Assembly: GCF_900167405.1 (NCBI RefSeq)
Contig: NZ_FUWO01000005.1
Span: 62,001 to 126,000, forward strand
From: Globicatella sulfidifaciens DSM 15739
GTDB taxonomy: Bacteria > Bacillota > Bacilli > Lactobacillales > Aerococcaceae
Direction of reading: 5' to 3'
Length of the DNA stretch: 64,000 nucleotides
Position numbers and translations under genes: made by a program. The notes beneath the pieces were generated by a model, which was not told the origin of the DNA, searched no databases, and saw nothing but the letters and a program-made list of their open reading frames with translations. Shown in pieces: positions 8,988-19,640 of the stretch. The stretch's first letter is position 1. Each line of letters begins with the position of its first letter.

Positions 8988-9590
8988 GTGGCAGAAGAAA
9001 ACAAACGTAATGAAGAATTAGAAAAAGATGTTCCAGAAGTTGAAGTTGATTCCCAAACTACCGAAGATGTTGTAGAAACAACAGCAGAAGTTAAAGCAAC
9101 ATCAACTGATGAAGAAACAGTAGAAACAAAGGTGGAAGAGAATCCACTTGCTGAATTAGAAGCAAAAAATGATGCTCTAGAAGATCAAGTGCTAAGATTA
9201 CAAGCTGAAATTGCGAATATGAAAAGAACGAACGCTAAGGATCGTCAAGATTTAGCAAAATATCGTTCGCAAAAATTAGCAACTTCAATGTTAGAAGTAG
9301 TTGATAATCTAGAACGCGCTTTACAAAGCGAGACTAATTCTGATGACGCTAAAGCATTGAAAAAAGGTGTTGAGATGGTTCTCTCACAATTACAAAATGC
9401 TTTTGAAAGTGAAAACATTAAAGTCATTGATCCAATGGGAGAAAAATTTGACCCTAATTTCCACCAAGCAGTCAGCGTGATGGAAGCAGAAGAAGGTCAA
9501 GATTCTGACGTGGTAATCAATGTTTTACAAAAAGGATATTTATTGCATGAACGCGTGATACGACCAGCAATGGTTATTGTATCTCAATAA
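8988..9590 (+). CDS. grpE: Nucleotide exchange factor GrpE
   Basis: GrpE releases ADP from DnaK. The 200-residue protein has an acidic, low-complexity N-terminus (residues 1-50, rich in Glu, Thr and Val). A long coiled coil follows (LEAKNDALEDQVLRLQAEIA). The conserved C-terminal beta-domain has GEKFDPNFHQAV and VLQKGYLLHERVIRPAMV. The start is GTG at 8988, fixed by AAAGGAGG at 8973-8980. It lies between hrcA and dnaK in the conserved order. Confidence 0.96.
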   Translation: MAEENKRNEELEKDVPEVEVDSQTTEDVVETTAEVKATSTDEETVETKVEENPLAELEAKNDALEDQVLRLQAEIANMKRTNAKDRQDLAKYRSQKLATSMLEVVDNLERALQSETNSDDAKALKKGVEMVLSQLQNAFESENIKVIDPMGEKFDPNFHQAVSVMEAEEGQDSDVVINVLQKGYLLHERVIRPAMVIVSQ

Positions 9591-9594
9591 TTAA

Positions 9595-11442
<1,848 letters not shown>

Positions 11443-11556
11443 TCAACCGATAATAAGATTATAAGGTCTGATTCGTTTTGAAGATAATGTAAGACTTTAA
11501 TGAAGGCTTTTGTTATTAAATAAATTCGAACAACCTAATAATTGAGTATGATAGCT

Positions 11557-11622
11557 GGGGTGGGCGAGGAAGTCAGAATCGATGAGACTTGGCTTCCAGC
11601 TCACTCCTATTTAGTATTTTTC
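11557..11622 (+). terminator. Hairpin between dnaK and dnaJ, probable terminator
   Basis: A G-rich left arm (GGGGTGGGC then GGAAGTC) pairs with a right arm (GACTT, CTTCC, GCTCACTCC) with several G-U pairs. A T-rich stretch ending in ATTTTT follows. It separates dnaK from the promoter of dnaJ, so dnaJ may be only partly co-transcribed. Confidence 0.55.
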
Positions 11623-11631
11623 AGATGAATA

Positions 11632-11660
11632 TTGATAAATTCTTAAATTTTGATTATGAT
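11632..11660 (+). promoter_or_regulatory. SigmaA promoter of dnaJ
   Basis: TTGATA (11632-11637), 17-base spacer, TATGAT (11655-11660). No CIRCE sequence is near it, so dnaJ seems to have a promoter independent of HrcA. Confidence 0.75.
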
Positions 11661-11689
11661 AGATAAGTCTACAACGAAGGAGGTTGAAA

Positions 11690-12832
11690 ATGGCAACTAA
11701 ACGTGATTATTATGAAGTCCTAGGTGTTTCACGCGATGCCTCAGATGCAGAAATAAAAAAAGCATACCGTAAACTCTCAAAACAATATCATCCGGATATT
11801 AATAAAGAACCGGGTGCGGACGAAAAATTTAAAGAAATAACAGAAGCGTATGAAGTTCTAAGCGATAGCCAAAAACGTGCAGCATATGATCAATACGGAC
11901 ATGCAGCCAATGATCCTAACTTTGGTGGTGGTTTTGGTGGCTTCGGGGGTGGAGCCGGAGGGTTCGGTGGCTTCGAAGATATTTTTGATACATTCTTTGG
12001 TGGCGGCATGGGAGGTGCCAGTCGTCGTCCGAATGCTCCTCAACGAGGAAATGATTTACAATATCGTGTAACCTTAACCTTTGAAGAAGCCATCTTTGGA
12101 AAAGAAACGACTATTACCTATAAGCGTAATGAAGAATGTCATACTTGTCATGGTTCTGGAGCCAAAGAAGGTACTAAACCCGTAACTTGTTCGAAATGTC
12201 ATGGAACAGGTGCGATTCAAGTAGAACGTAATACACCATTTGGTCGTGTGATGACTCAAACAGTCTGTGATGTCTGCCAAGGTACGGGGAAAGAAATCAA
12301 AGAAAAATGTCACACTTGTCATGGTTCAGGTATTGAAAACAAAGAACATTCTGTTAAAATTACTATTCCAGCAGGTGTTGATGATGATCAACAAATGCGT
12401 TTATCAGGACAAGGTGAAGCGGGTAAAAACGGTGGTCCTTATGGCGATTTATACGTTATTTTCCGTGTGAAACCAAGTGATAAATTTGAACGTAATGGTA
12501 CTGAAATCTTCTACAATTTACCTATTAATTTCGCACAAGCGGCCTTGGGTGACGAAATTACCGTACCAACGGTTCATGGCAATGTAAAACTTAAAGTACC
12601 AGCGGGTACTCAAACGGATACCACTTTCCGTTTACGTGGCAAGGGAGCACCAAGTGTACGTGGAACAGGAAATGGCGATCAACATGTAACCGTCAAAGTG
12701 GTAACACCAACGAAGTTATCTGATAAAGAAAAACAATTATTTAAAGACTTAGCCAAAGAAAGCGGATCGAGTCTAAAAGGACATGACCCAGGCTTTTTTG
12801 ACAAAGTAAAAGATATGTTTGACGGCAAATAA
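11690..12832 (+). CDS. dnaJ: Chaperone protein DnaJ (Hsp40)
   Basis: DnaJ delivers substrates to DnaK and stimulates its ATPase. The N-terminal J-domain carries HPD at residues 34-36. A Gly/Phe-rich linker follows (about 75-115). Four CxxCxGxG zinc motifs come next: [24 protein letters not shown] and a second CHTCHGSG. The C-terminal substrate-binding domains end the protein. An in-frame TTG at 11684 is overlapped by the AAGGAGG ribosome-binding site (11677-11683), so the ATG at 11690 is the start, giving 380 residues. Confidence 0.97.
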   Translation: MATKRDYYEVLGVSRDASDAEIKKAYRKLSKQYHPDINKEPGADEKFKEITEAYEVLSDSQKRAAYDQYGHAANDPNFGGGFGGFGGGAGGFGGFEDIFDTFFGGGMGGASRRPNAPQRGNDLQYRVTLTFEEAIFGKETTITYKRNEECHTCHGSGAKEGTKPVTCSKCHGTGAIQVERNTPFGRVMTQTVCDVCQGTGKEIKEKCHTCHGSGIENKEHSVKITIPAGVDDDQQMRLSGQGEAGKNGGPYGDLYVIFRVKPSDKFERNGTEIFYNLPINFAQAALGDEITVPTVHGNVKLKVPAGTQTDTTFRLRGKGAPSVRGTGNGDQHVTVKVVTPTKLSDKEKQLFKDLAKESGSSLKGHDPGFFDKVKDMFDGK

Positions 12833-12971
12833 TATATCCTCACTGAGTTGACTTTAAAAGTGGATCTTTCAAGCTGTTTGTAATGCAGAGATAGAATAAA
12901 TAATTTATAATAATGTGTAACTTAGACATCTTCTCATTGTGCTTTTGATAGTCAACTGGAGGAGTTATCAA

Positions 12972-13024
12972 ACCGGCCTTACTAGTTAGCTTACCCTAGC
13001 TAGTAGGTGTCGGTTTTTTATTTT
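12972..13024 (+). terminator. Rho-independent terminator downstream of dnaJ
   Basis: The left arm ACCGGCCTTACTAGTTAGC pairs with the right arm GCTAGCTAGTAGGTGTCGGT, followed by TTTTTTATTTT. It is placed 140 bases after dnaJ. Confidence 0.88.
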
Positions 13025-13143
13025 GAATATCGTCAACAAGGAATGCGTTTTAGCTTTTTTTACCTGTAAACAGATAGATTACTATGATGGCGACAGTGGT
13101 TATCAGACAAAATGACAGAACTATTCTATTCTCTAGGCTTTTT

Positions 13144-13152
13144 TGATATAAT
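13144..13152 (+). promoter_or_regulatory. Extended -10 promoter of uppS
   Basis: TGATATAAT is an extended -10 (TG-N-TATAAT) about 40 bases before the uppS start. No clear -35 box is present. Confidence 0.65.
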
Positions 13153-13194
13153 AAATTTAAGTTTAGAATAAAAAAGGGAAAAGGATTATATAAC

Positions 13195-13917
13195 ATGTCT
13201 AAAGAATTACAAACAATACCCCAGCATGTTGCGATTATTATGGATGGCAATGGACGTTGGGCTAAAAAAAGATTGATGCCGCGTGTAGCTGGGCATAAAC
13301 GTGGAGTCGAAACAATTAAGCGTATCACTAAATATGCTAATAGTAAGGGCATTAAGTTAATCACACTTTATGCTTTTTCAACAGAAAATTGGGGACGACC
13401 TCAAGATGAAGTTAACTTTTTAATGAAATTACCGGGTGATTTTTTCTCGTCATTTTTACCAGAATTAATTGAAAATAATTGTCGTGTTGAATGTATTGGT
13501 GATATTACCAAATTACCTGAGGATACCCAAAATATTTTAAATAAAGCGATTGCTGAAAGTGCGCATTGTACTGGACTAGTATTAAACTTTGCGATTAATT
13601 ATGGTGGACAACAAGAGATGATTCAGGCCATCCAGGCGATTAGTCAAAAAGTTAAAGAGGGTGCAATTGAGATAGATCAAATTGATGAGGCATTAGTTGA
13701 AGATTATTTATTCACTGCACGTTATGGAGCTATCGCAAAACCTGACTTAGTGATTAGAACCAGTGGTGAGCAACGATTAAGTAATTTCTTATTATGGCAA
13801 TCTGCTTATAGCGAATTGTATTTTACGGATGTCTTGTGGCCAGATTTTTCTGAAAAAGATTTTGAAGAAGCTTTGGTTGCTTTTAGTAATCGTAACCGTC
13901 GTTTCGGAAAAGTTTAG
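13195..13917 (+). CDS. uppS: Isoprenyl transferase UppS (undecaprenyl diphosphate synthase)
   Basis: UppS condenses isopentenyl diphosphate units to the C55 lipid carrier used for peptidoglycan and surface polymers. The catalytic motif IIMDGNGRWAKKR carries the essential Asp at residue 17. The C-terminal substrate motif appears as IRTSGEQRLSNFLLWQSAYS. At 240 residues it has the usual length. cdsA follows after 9 bases, the common uppS-cdsA order. The dxr-rseP-proS-polC genes that often follow are not here. Confidence 0.96.
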   Translation: MSKELQTIPQHVAIIMDGNGRWAKKRLMPRVAGHKRGVETIKRITKYANSKGIKLITLYAFSTENWGRPQDEVNFLMKLPGDFFSSFLPELIENNCRVECIGDITKLPEDTQNILNKAIAESAHCTGLVLNFAINYGGQQEMIQAIQAISQKVKEGAIEIDQIDEALVEDYLFTARYGAIAKPDLVIRTSGEQRLSNFLLWQSAYSELYFTDVLWPDFSEKDFEEALVAFSNRNRRFGKV

Positions 13918-13926
13918 GAGGGACCG

Positions 13927-14721
13927 ATGAGAACAAGAATTATTGGGGCGATAATAGGGATAGCAGTGCTTATTCCCTTTGTTTATTTAGGAAGTCATCC
14001 TTTCGCTTATGGCATCCTGGTAGTGGCTATTTTAGGATTATTTGAAATTGCTCGCATGAAACAAATTCAATATTTTAATGCGATTGGATTGATTTCTTCG
14101 CTTGCAGTCGCTTTAATCGTTTTACCAGAACATTATAATTTAAGTTGGATTACTAATTTCAATTCTCAGTTTTTATTTTATTTGTGTGGAATGGCGCTAT
14201 TGGTTTTAACCGTCTATGGTTATAAAGAAATCAACTTTGAAGAAGTATCGGTATTAATGTTTGCGGCTTTATATGTAGGATTCGGCTTTCGTTTTATTAT
14301 TTTAATTCGAGATATGGGCCTAGTCACATTAGCTTATCTATTCGTTGTGATTTGGGCCACTGATATTGGCGCTTATTTTATTGGTAGAGCCTATGGTAAA
14401 CATAAATTAGCACCGGAAGTCAGTCCCAACAAAACGATTGAAGGTTCTATTGGAGGTGTCCTTTGTGCGATGCTTGCTGGTGTTGTCTTTGTATTTATTT
14501 TTCAACCTAATTTAGGTGATACCAATCATGTTTGGCTATTGAGTATTATCTTATCGCTAGTCGGACAATTTGGTGATTTAGTCGAATCAGCGTTAAAGCG
14601 TCATTTTAATGTTAAGGATTCAGGTAAATTTTTACCAGGACACGGTGGTGTATTAGACCGATTTGATAGTTTAATTTTTGCGAGCTTTATGTTTATGATT
14701 TGGCTCAATTTATTTCAATAA
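13927..14721 (+). CDS. cdsA: Phosphatidate cytidylyltransferase CdsA
   Basis: CdsA makes CDP-diacylglycerol for phospholipid synthesis in the membrane. The 264-residue protein has about seven or eight hydrophobic segments. It contains the family signature region, seen as DIGAYFIGRAYGKHKLAPE followed by SPNKTIEGSIGG, and C-terminally QFGDLVESALKR with GHGGVLDRFDS. The start follows AGGAGGG overlapping the uppS stop. A terminator lies right after it. Confidence 0.96.
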   Translation: MRTRIIGAIIGIAVLIPFVYLGSHPFAYGILVVAILGLFEIARMKQIQYFNAIGLISSLAVALIVLPEHYNLSWITNFNSQFLFYLCGMALLVLTVYGYKEINFEEVSVLMFAALYVGFGFRFIILIRDMGLVTLAYLFVVIWATDIGAYFIGRAYGKHKLAPEVSPNKTIEGSIGGVLCAMLAGVVFVFIFQPNLGDTNHVWLLSIILSLVGQFGDLVESALKRHFNVKDSGKFLPGHGGVLDRFDSLIFASFMFMIWLNLFQ

Positions 14722-14726
14722 AAAGG

Positions 14727-14764
14727 AAAGCATCTTCATTCTTATAAGATTGAGGGTGCTTTTT
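14727..14764 (+). terminator. Rho-independent terminator after cdsA
   Basis: AAAGCATCTTCATTCTT pairs with GATTGAGGGTGCTTT, leading into a short T-run. Confidence 0.82.
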
Positions 14765-14840
14765 GAGTTTAATACAAAAGTAGCACGAGTGGGAGAGGGA
14801 GAGGGTTATGCCAGACGCCTTTTGAGTTTAACAAACCTAT

Positions 14841-14869
14841 TTGAAAAATGAAAAAATACTGAGTATAAT
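14841..14869 (+). promoter_or_regulatory. SigmaA promoter of fhs
   Basis: TTGAAA (14841-14846), 17-base spacer, TATAAT (14864-14869). Confidence 0.85.
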
Positions 14870-14913
14870 GGAATTTAATTATTTAATTGTTAAGAAAGTA
14901 AAGAAGGTGCGAG

Positions 14914-16584
14914 ATGAGTTATTTAACAGACATTGAGATTGCGCATTCAGTTGAAATGGCACCCATTGAACAAATTGCAGAAAAGTTAGCTATTTCAGAT
15001 GAACAACTCCATCATTATGGAAAATATAAAGCGAAAATAGATTATCAGAAATTACCCGCTAAGGATCCAGGTAAATTAATTTTAGTAACAGCTATTTCAC
15101 CGACACCAGCCGGGGAAGGAAAAACGACGACTTCGGTAGGATTAGCTGATGGTTTAAGATATATTGGCAAAAAGGCTGCCTTAGCATTGCGTGAGCCGTC
15201 ATTGGGACCGGTCTTCGGTTTAAAAGGTGGCGCAGCTGGTGGTGGGCGTGCTCAAGTCGTTCCAATGGAAGATATCAATTTACATTTTACTGGAGACTTC
15301 CATGCGATTAGTGCTGCTCATAATCTATTAGCAGCGATGTTAGATAATCACCTTCATCAAGGTAATCATCTGCAAATTGATCCACGCACTATCGTTTGGA
15401 AACGCGTGGTTGATATGAATGATCGTCAATTACGCCATATCGTATCAGGACTTCAAGGCAGTGCTAATGGAGTCCCACGTGAAGATGGATATGATATAAC
15501 CGTTGCCAGTGAGATTATGGCGATTTTATGTTTAGCAGAAGATTTAGCGGATTTAAAATCACGGATTGCTAAAATTATTGTGGCGTATAATGTCAAAGGT
15601 GAACCAGTAACCGCAGCTGATTTAAAAGCGGCTGGTGCCATGACCGTTTTATTAAAGGAAGCAGTCATGCCCAACCTCGTCCAAACCTTGGAACAGACAC
15701 CTGCTATTATTCATGGCGGCCCCTTTGCGAATATTGCACACGGTTGTAATAGTGTGATTGCGACTCGCACCGCACTTAATTTAGCTGATTATGTCGTGAC
15801 GGAAGCTGGATTTGGAGCTGATTTAGGAGCGGAGAAATTTCTCGATATTAAATGCCGTACTGCCCAATTGAATCCTCACGCAGTGGTATTGGTGGCCACG
15901 GTACGCGCTTTAAAAATGCATGGGGGTGTGGCCAAGACGGACTTAAATCAGGAAAATCTTGCAGCTGTTAAAAAAGGCTTACCGAACCTTCAACGTCATT
16001 TAACTAATTTGCAAACAGTCTATGGTGTCCCCGTCGTTGTGGCTATTAATAAATTTCCGACGGATACTGAAGCTGAATTACAAGAAATTTTGAGCTTATG
16101 TCAAAGTTTAGATGCAGAAGTGGTCCTTTCTGATGTATGGGCCCAAGGAGGAAAAGGTGGCGCTGATTTAGCACGAAAAGTAGTCGCGATGACTGAAAAA
16201 ACGCCCGCTCCATTACGTTATGCTTATGAATTGGAAGATAGTATTGAAGAAAAAATTACCAAAGTGGTACAAAAAATTTATCATGGTAGCCAGGTTGTTT
16301 ATGATAAAAAAGCGCGTAAACAAATACTTCAACTAACGAATTTAGGTTTTGCTAATTTACCGATATGCATTGCCAAAACTCAATATTCCTTTTCTGACAA
16401 ACCTCAGTTAATTGGGGCGCCAGAAGATTTTGATATAACGGTTAAGGAATTGCGATTATCGGCGGGCGCCGGCTTTATCGTCGTGATTACCGGGGAAATT
16501 ATGACCATGCCGGGCTTACCAAAAGTCCCAGCAGCCGAAACAATCGATATTGATAATGATGGTAATATTACAGGCTTGTTTTAG
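14914..16584 (+). CDS. fhs: Formate-tetrahydrofolate ligase
   Basis: The enzyme makes 10-formyl-tetrahydrofolate from formate, ATP and tetrahydrofolate, feeding purine and formyl-methionine synthesis. The ATP-binding P-loop [13 protein letters not shown] is at residues 64-76. The family signature [19 protein letters not shown] follows. The 556-residue length is normal for the bacterial monofunctional enzyme. It is a single-gene unit with its own promoter. Base and codon use look like the neighbours. Confidence 0.97.
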   Translation: MSYLTDIEIAHSVEMAPIEQIAEKLAISDEQLHHYGKYKAKIDYQKLPAKDPGKLILVTAISPTPAGEGKTTTSVGLADGLRYIGKKAALALREPSLGPVFGLKGGAAGGGRAQVVPMEDINLHFTGDFHAISAAHNLLAAMLDNHLHQGNHLQIDPRTIVWKRVVDMNDRQLRHIVSGLQGSANGVPREDGYDITVASEIMAILCLAEDLADLKSRIAKIIVAYNVKGEPVTAADLKAAGAMTVLLKEAVMPNLVQTLEQTPAIIHGGPFANIAHGCNSVIATRTALNLADYVVTEAGFGADLGAEKFLDIKCRTAQLNPHAVVLVATVRALKMHGGVAKTDLNQENLAAVKKGLPNLQRHLTNLQTVYGVPVVVAINKFPTDTEAELQEILSLCQSLDAEVVLSDVWAQGGKGGADLARKVVAMTEKTPAPLRYAYELEDSIEEKITKVVQKIYHGSQVVYDKKARKQILQLTNLGFANLPICIAKTQYSFSDKPQLIGAPEDFDITVKELRLSAGAGFIVVITGEIMTMPGLPKVPAAETIDIDNDGNITGLF

Positions 16585-16887
16585 TCCTATGGGTTTGCTT
16601 GGGTAAAATGTGGCGTATTAAAAATGTTCGGTATTCATCAAGTTTTCTATTAATTCAGTAGTCAAGACTTGTGAGGTTAATTATTTTATCAAAGCTTTTA
16701 GGTCATTCAATCACTAATGTTGTGAGATAGGTCGGTTTTAGGAGCGCCTTTTAGTGAATTAAGCGTGCTGTTTTGCAATGCACAAACATTATCTTTTAAC
16801 TTAGTGCCTTATTTTGTCTAGTAATTTAATCATGTTAGTTCGTGACAAAAAGGAAACCTCTAGTAAGTTAGTTGCAGGATAAATGTT
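16585..16887. other. Intergenic region between convergent fhs and SOS cassette
   Basis: The region separates fhs (plus) from the convergent minus-strand cassette. No reading frame, repeat or convincing plus-strand terminator was recognised in it. Confidence 0.5.
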
Positions 16888-16939
16888 AAAAAAATAGAGG
16901 AGTATCATGACGGATGAACAACGTCTTTGATATTCCTCT
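16888..16939 (-). terminator. Rho-independent terminator of the umuC cassette
   Basis: On the minus strand, AGAGGAATATCA pairs with TGATACTCCTCT around a 20-base loop, followed by a T-run (ATTTTTTTAA). The left arm touches the stop codon of the YolD-like gene. Confidence 0.85.
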
Positions 16940-17286
16940 TAACTTTCAATTTCGTCGGCTAACTGCATCGTAATAATATCTTTAATCGGAATAAAATGAT
17001 AATGTTGCTTAGTTTGGACACCGATTTGCTCGGTATTTAGCACCGTAATCGTTCCGGTAATGGTTTCGGTACCAACGACAAAATTGATGATCAATTGATG
17101 AACATAAGCTTGAGAAAGTAATAATAGTTTTTTATCGAGTGATAAAGCCTTTGAAAAATCAATGACATCGCCATTATCATTTAAGGCACTATTATGTTCT
17201 GATAAGAAAAATCCCATCCATTTAGCCATCTTACGATCATGGTACATACGAGCCGAACGAAAAGGTAAATAACTGCGATCAATCAT
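16939..17286 (-). CDS. YolD-like small protein, UmuC partner
   Basis: The 115-residue protein has the YolD-like hallmark near its N-terminus (residues 15-35: YHDRKMAKWMGFFLSEH), followed by a beta-rich half (VGTETITGTITVLN). YolD-like proteins are small proteins found next to Y-family polymerases in Firmicutes and are thought to play a UmuD-like accessory role. Its start codon overlaps the umuC-like stop (ATGA), so the two are translationally coupled. A terminator follows at once. Family assignment is fairly sure; the role is inferred from context. Confidence 0.82.
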   Translation of the reverse strand: MIDRSYLPFRSARMYHDRKMAKWMGFFLSEHNSALNDNGDVIDFSKALSLDKKLLLLSQAYVHQLIINFVVGTETITGTITVLNTEQIGVQTKQHYHFIPIKDIITMQLADEIES

Positions 17287-18701
17287 GATAAACCATCTAA
17301 CCCTCCTGCAGAATGTCCACCAATTAACTTACTACGTGCGACCATTCTAGAATTTTCCAATAGCGAATTCGCTTTTTGAACCGCAAGAAAACCATATTTA
17401 CTGCGGATTTCATCAATGGCATGATCCATTTTTTCTTGCTTATCTAATTTAATGGGATCATCAAATAAGGTGTAAAAGGTATACACTTCATCCACTAAAC
17501 CACTATAACGTACCGCAATACTTCTTACGGGATGTCCTTTATATTTTTTACGAAAAAGAGTGAGGACATATTGAGTTAAGCGCTTGGTGCTTTGAGTAGG
17601 ATCAACCTTCATTTGGGTATTGATACTAGCTACTTCTACATCATTGCTGAAACCGATATGAATTGCCACATTCGTTGCTTTCTTATGGACACGTCGTAAG
17701 CGAATCGCGACTTGCTCGGCCATTTCACTTAGCACTAATTCAATATCGGTTTGTAAATAATAATTTTTAGGTAGGATTTGTGAGTTACCAATTCCTTTAG
17801 CGCGAGGATGGTATCGTTCTAACACATTGCTTTCATCCACACCATTAGCATGAAACCATAATTGTAGACCGATAATACCAAATTCTTTATTTAAATCATC
17901 AGGGTTAGCATTGGCTAACTCTTTAATAGAATAGATTTTTAATTTATTAAGTCGTTTTTCCGTTCGGCTACCAATACCCCAAAAATCAGTTAACTTAGGA
18001 ATTTGCCATACTTTGGTTTCGACATCTTCATAAGACCAATTAGCTCGCATATTGCGATTATGCTTGGCTTCATTATCCAATGCTAACTTAGCGAGTAGGG
18101 GATTCGCATTACTCATACCAATCGTAGAATAGATGCCGGTTGCTTGAAAAATATCGGTCTGAATTTTTTTAGAAATTTGATCTAGCTTTATTTTGCGATT
18201 GGTCGTAATACGGTCAGGAATAAAATAATCAAGTGAACGCGTTAAATCGATAAATCCCTCATCAATAGAATAAGGCAATATCTCTTCTTTAGGGGAATAA
18301 TTTTGGAAAATAGCTTGGATTTCTAGATTACGCTCAATGTATAAACCCATACGTGGTGGCACAATATACGTACGTTGTGCCCAATATTCAATATATTGTT
18401 TAGTTCTTAAATCACTTTTTAATCCTTGTTTTTTAGCAATATAAGGATCAAAACGACGGGTTTGAATATTAAAAGGTAAATCATAGCTACGACTCACATT
18501 TTTCTTGCCAAAGACCTTTTTAAATAAAGGGGAAGACGCTAAAATTAAACCATTTGAATTATCTGAACGACTCATCACACACAGGGAAGTCGTCAGTGGA
18601 TTTAAGCCTAGTTCAACACATTCAACACTGGCATAGAAGGATTTCATATCGATAAACGCGATATCAGAGCGAGGCTCTCGCGAATAATCAATATAGCCCA
18701 T
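17283..18701 (-). CDS. Y-family DNA polymerase (UmuC/UvrX-like)
   Basis: This translesion polymerase is expected to copy damaged DNA during the SOS response. The first metal-binding Asp is D18 in FIDMKSFYASVECVE. The second acidic pair is D147-E148 in YSIDEGFIDLT. The helix-hairpin-helix region and little-finger domain follow (FWGIGSRTEKRLNKLKI). At 472 residues it is longer than DinB, as is usual for UmuC/UvrX proteins of Lactobacillales. It lies 2 bases after the repressor stop and overlaps the YolD-like gene, so all three form one operon. No canonical QLxLF clamp motif was seen at its end. Confidence 0.93.
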   Translation of the reverse strand: MGYIDYSREPRSDIAFIDMKSFYASVECVELGLNPLTTSLCVMSRSDNSNGLILASSPLFKKVFGKKNVSRSYDLPFNIQTRRFDPYIAKKQGLKSDLRTKQYIEYWAQRTYIVPPRMGLYIERNLEIQAIFQNYSPKEEILPYSIDEGFIDLTRSLDYFIPDRITTNRKIKLDQISKKIQTDIFQATGIYSTIGMSNANPLLAKLALDNEAKHNRNMRANWSYEDVETKVWQIPKLTDFWGIGSRTEKRLNKLKIYSIKELANANPDDLNKEFGIIGLQLWFHANGVDESNVLERYHPRAKGIGNSQILPKNYYLQTDIELVLSEMAEQVAIRLRRVHKKATNVAIHIGFSNDVEVASINTQMKVDPTQSTKRLTQYVLTLFRKKYKGHPVRSIAVRYSGLVDEVYTFYTLFDDPIKLDKQEKMDHAIDEIRSKYGFLAVQKANSLLENSRMVARSKLIGGHSAGGLDGLS

Positions 18702-18703
18702 TA

Positions 18704-19393
18704 TTATCGCTCCAAGGGCATAAAATTACCGACGATTTTGCCGACAACACGTGGTTCTTCATCATAAGGGGCTAGTTTATCAGCATATTTTTTATTAAGT
18801 GAAACCAGTCTTAAGCCCTCTGCTTCACGGTAAACTTTCTTCAAGTAAGTTTGACCGTCCCAAACCACAGCATAAATCGCACCATCATAATCAAAACCAG
18901 TGTCTTTAATTAAGGCGACTGAACCATTTAAATATTTCGGTTCCATGGAATCCCCATAAATCCAAGAGGCAATATCGTAATCGATTTCTTCATCAAAATA
19001 AACTGTCTCATAATTGCGATCATCCATTGCAGAATATCCCGTCCCAGCTGATAACTTCTCGTAAACACGGTATTCGAATAATTGGATGGGTTGAGCTGTT
19101 TTTTCTTGTTGAAGCTGATCATCTAATGTTTTTTGCGTATAATTGAGCACGACTTGTTGATTCGGTGGGGTGAGTTGTAAATATAAATCAACAATCTCAT
19201 ATTCCGATTCGAAGTAAGTCGGAGTCACCTCTAGCAATTCCGCTAATAAATCTAAGTTTTTTTGATTAGGACGCGTCTTGTCCGCTTCCCAATTGAAATA
19301 TGAAGCACGACTCACACCGACTTGTTTCGCAAGTTGACTTTGTGATAAGCCAAGTTCTTCACGACGTTTTTTTAATTGTTGGCCAGAAAACAT
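18704..19393 (-). CDS. LexA/HdiR-like repressor, HTH plus S24 autoprotease
   Basis: The N-terminal XRE helix-turn-helix (about residues 3-60: LGLSQSQLAKQVGVSRASYF) is joined to a C-terminal S24 self-cleaving domain. The catalytic Ser is S149 in YGDSMEP, and the Lys is K185 in YLKKVYR. An Ala-Gly cleavage site lies at A116-G117 (KLSAGTGYS). The layout matches HdiR of Lactococcus, a DNA-damage-responsive repressor of umuC. An in-frame GTG at 19402 is part of the ribosome-binding site (AAAGGAGTG), so the ATG at 19393 is chosen, giving 229 residues. Two operator-like repeats flank its promoter, which suggests autoregulation. Confidence 0.92.
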   Translation of the reverse strand: MFSGQQLKKRREELGLSQSQLAKQVGVSRASYFNWEADKTRPNQKNLDLLAELLEVTPTYFESEYEIVDLYLQLTPPNQQVVLNYTQKTLDDQLQQEKTAQPIQLFEYRVYEKLSAGTGYSAMDDRNYETVYFDEEIDYDIASWIYGDSMEPKYLNGSVALIKDTGFDYDGAIYAVVWDGQTYLKKVYREAEGLRLVSLNKKYADKLAPYDEEPRVVGKIVGNFMPLER

Positions 19394-19410
19394 TAAAATC
19401 ACTCCTTTGT

Positions 19411-19428
19411 GTAAGTTTGTTAACTAAC
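19411..19428 (-). promoter_or_regulatory. Putative repressor operator, downstream copy
   Basis: On the minus strand this reads GTTAGTTAACAAACTTAC. It matches the upstream copy at 14 of 18 positions in the same orientation. It sits just after the -10 box, where binding would block transcription. Confidence 0.65.
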
Positions 19429-19431
19429 TTT

Positions 19432-19460
19432 ATTTTAGCACGCTTTGTAGCGGAAAGCAA
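19432..19460 (-). promoter_or_regulatory. Promoter of the hdiR-umuC-yolD-like operon
   Basis: On the minus strand: TTGCTT (19460-19455), 17-base spacer, TGC then TAAAAT (19437-19432), an extended -10. Confidence 0.75.
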
Positions 19461-19466
19461 TCAAAA

Positions 19467-19484
19467 GTTAGTTTTGTAACTGAC
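19467..19484 (-). promoter_or_regulatory. Putative repressor operator, upstream copy
   Basis: On the minus strand this reads GTCAGTTACAAAACTAAC, partner of the copy at 19411-19428. The two starts are 56 bp apart. It lies just upstream of the -35 box. Confidence 0.6.
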
Positions 19485-19640
19485 GGTAATTTAAATGATT
19501 ATCTAAAACTTTTAAGAATTGTCATTAAATGTTTACTCAAATATTTACATTTTCCATACTAATAACATACAGTTAATTAAGAAAATGTTTACATTACTTT
19601 GCTAATATTTAGATTATAAAACTAGGGAAAGGGTGAGGTA

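Larger units (their letters stand above)
12833..13194 (+). other. Non-coding region dnaJ-uppS with tandem hairpins
   Basis: The 362 bases contain a TATAAT-like box at 12906-12911 without a good -35. A stem-loop at about 12947-12973 has TTGAT/ATCAA and AACT/AGTT arms around a GGAGG loop. A rho-independent terminator follows, then the uppS promoter. A small transcript ending at the terminator is possible but not shown. Confidence 0.45.

Noticed and set aside
13050-13364. 104-codon minus-strand frame across the uppS promoter
   Set aside because: It overlaps the start of uppS and its promoter and has no family resemblance.
14755-14835. Twice-occurring CTTTTTGAGTTTAA around the fhs promoter
   Set aside because: Only about 14 bases, two copies, A/T-rich; most likely a small local duplication without clear function.
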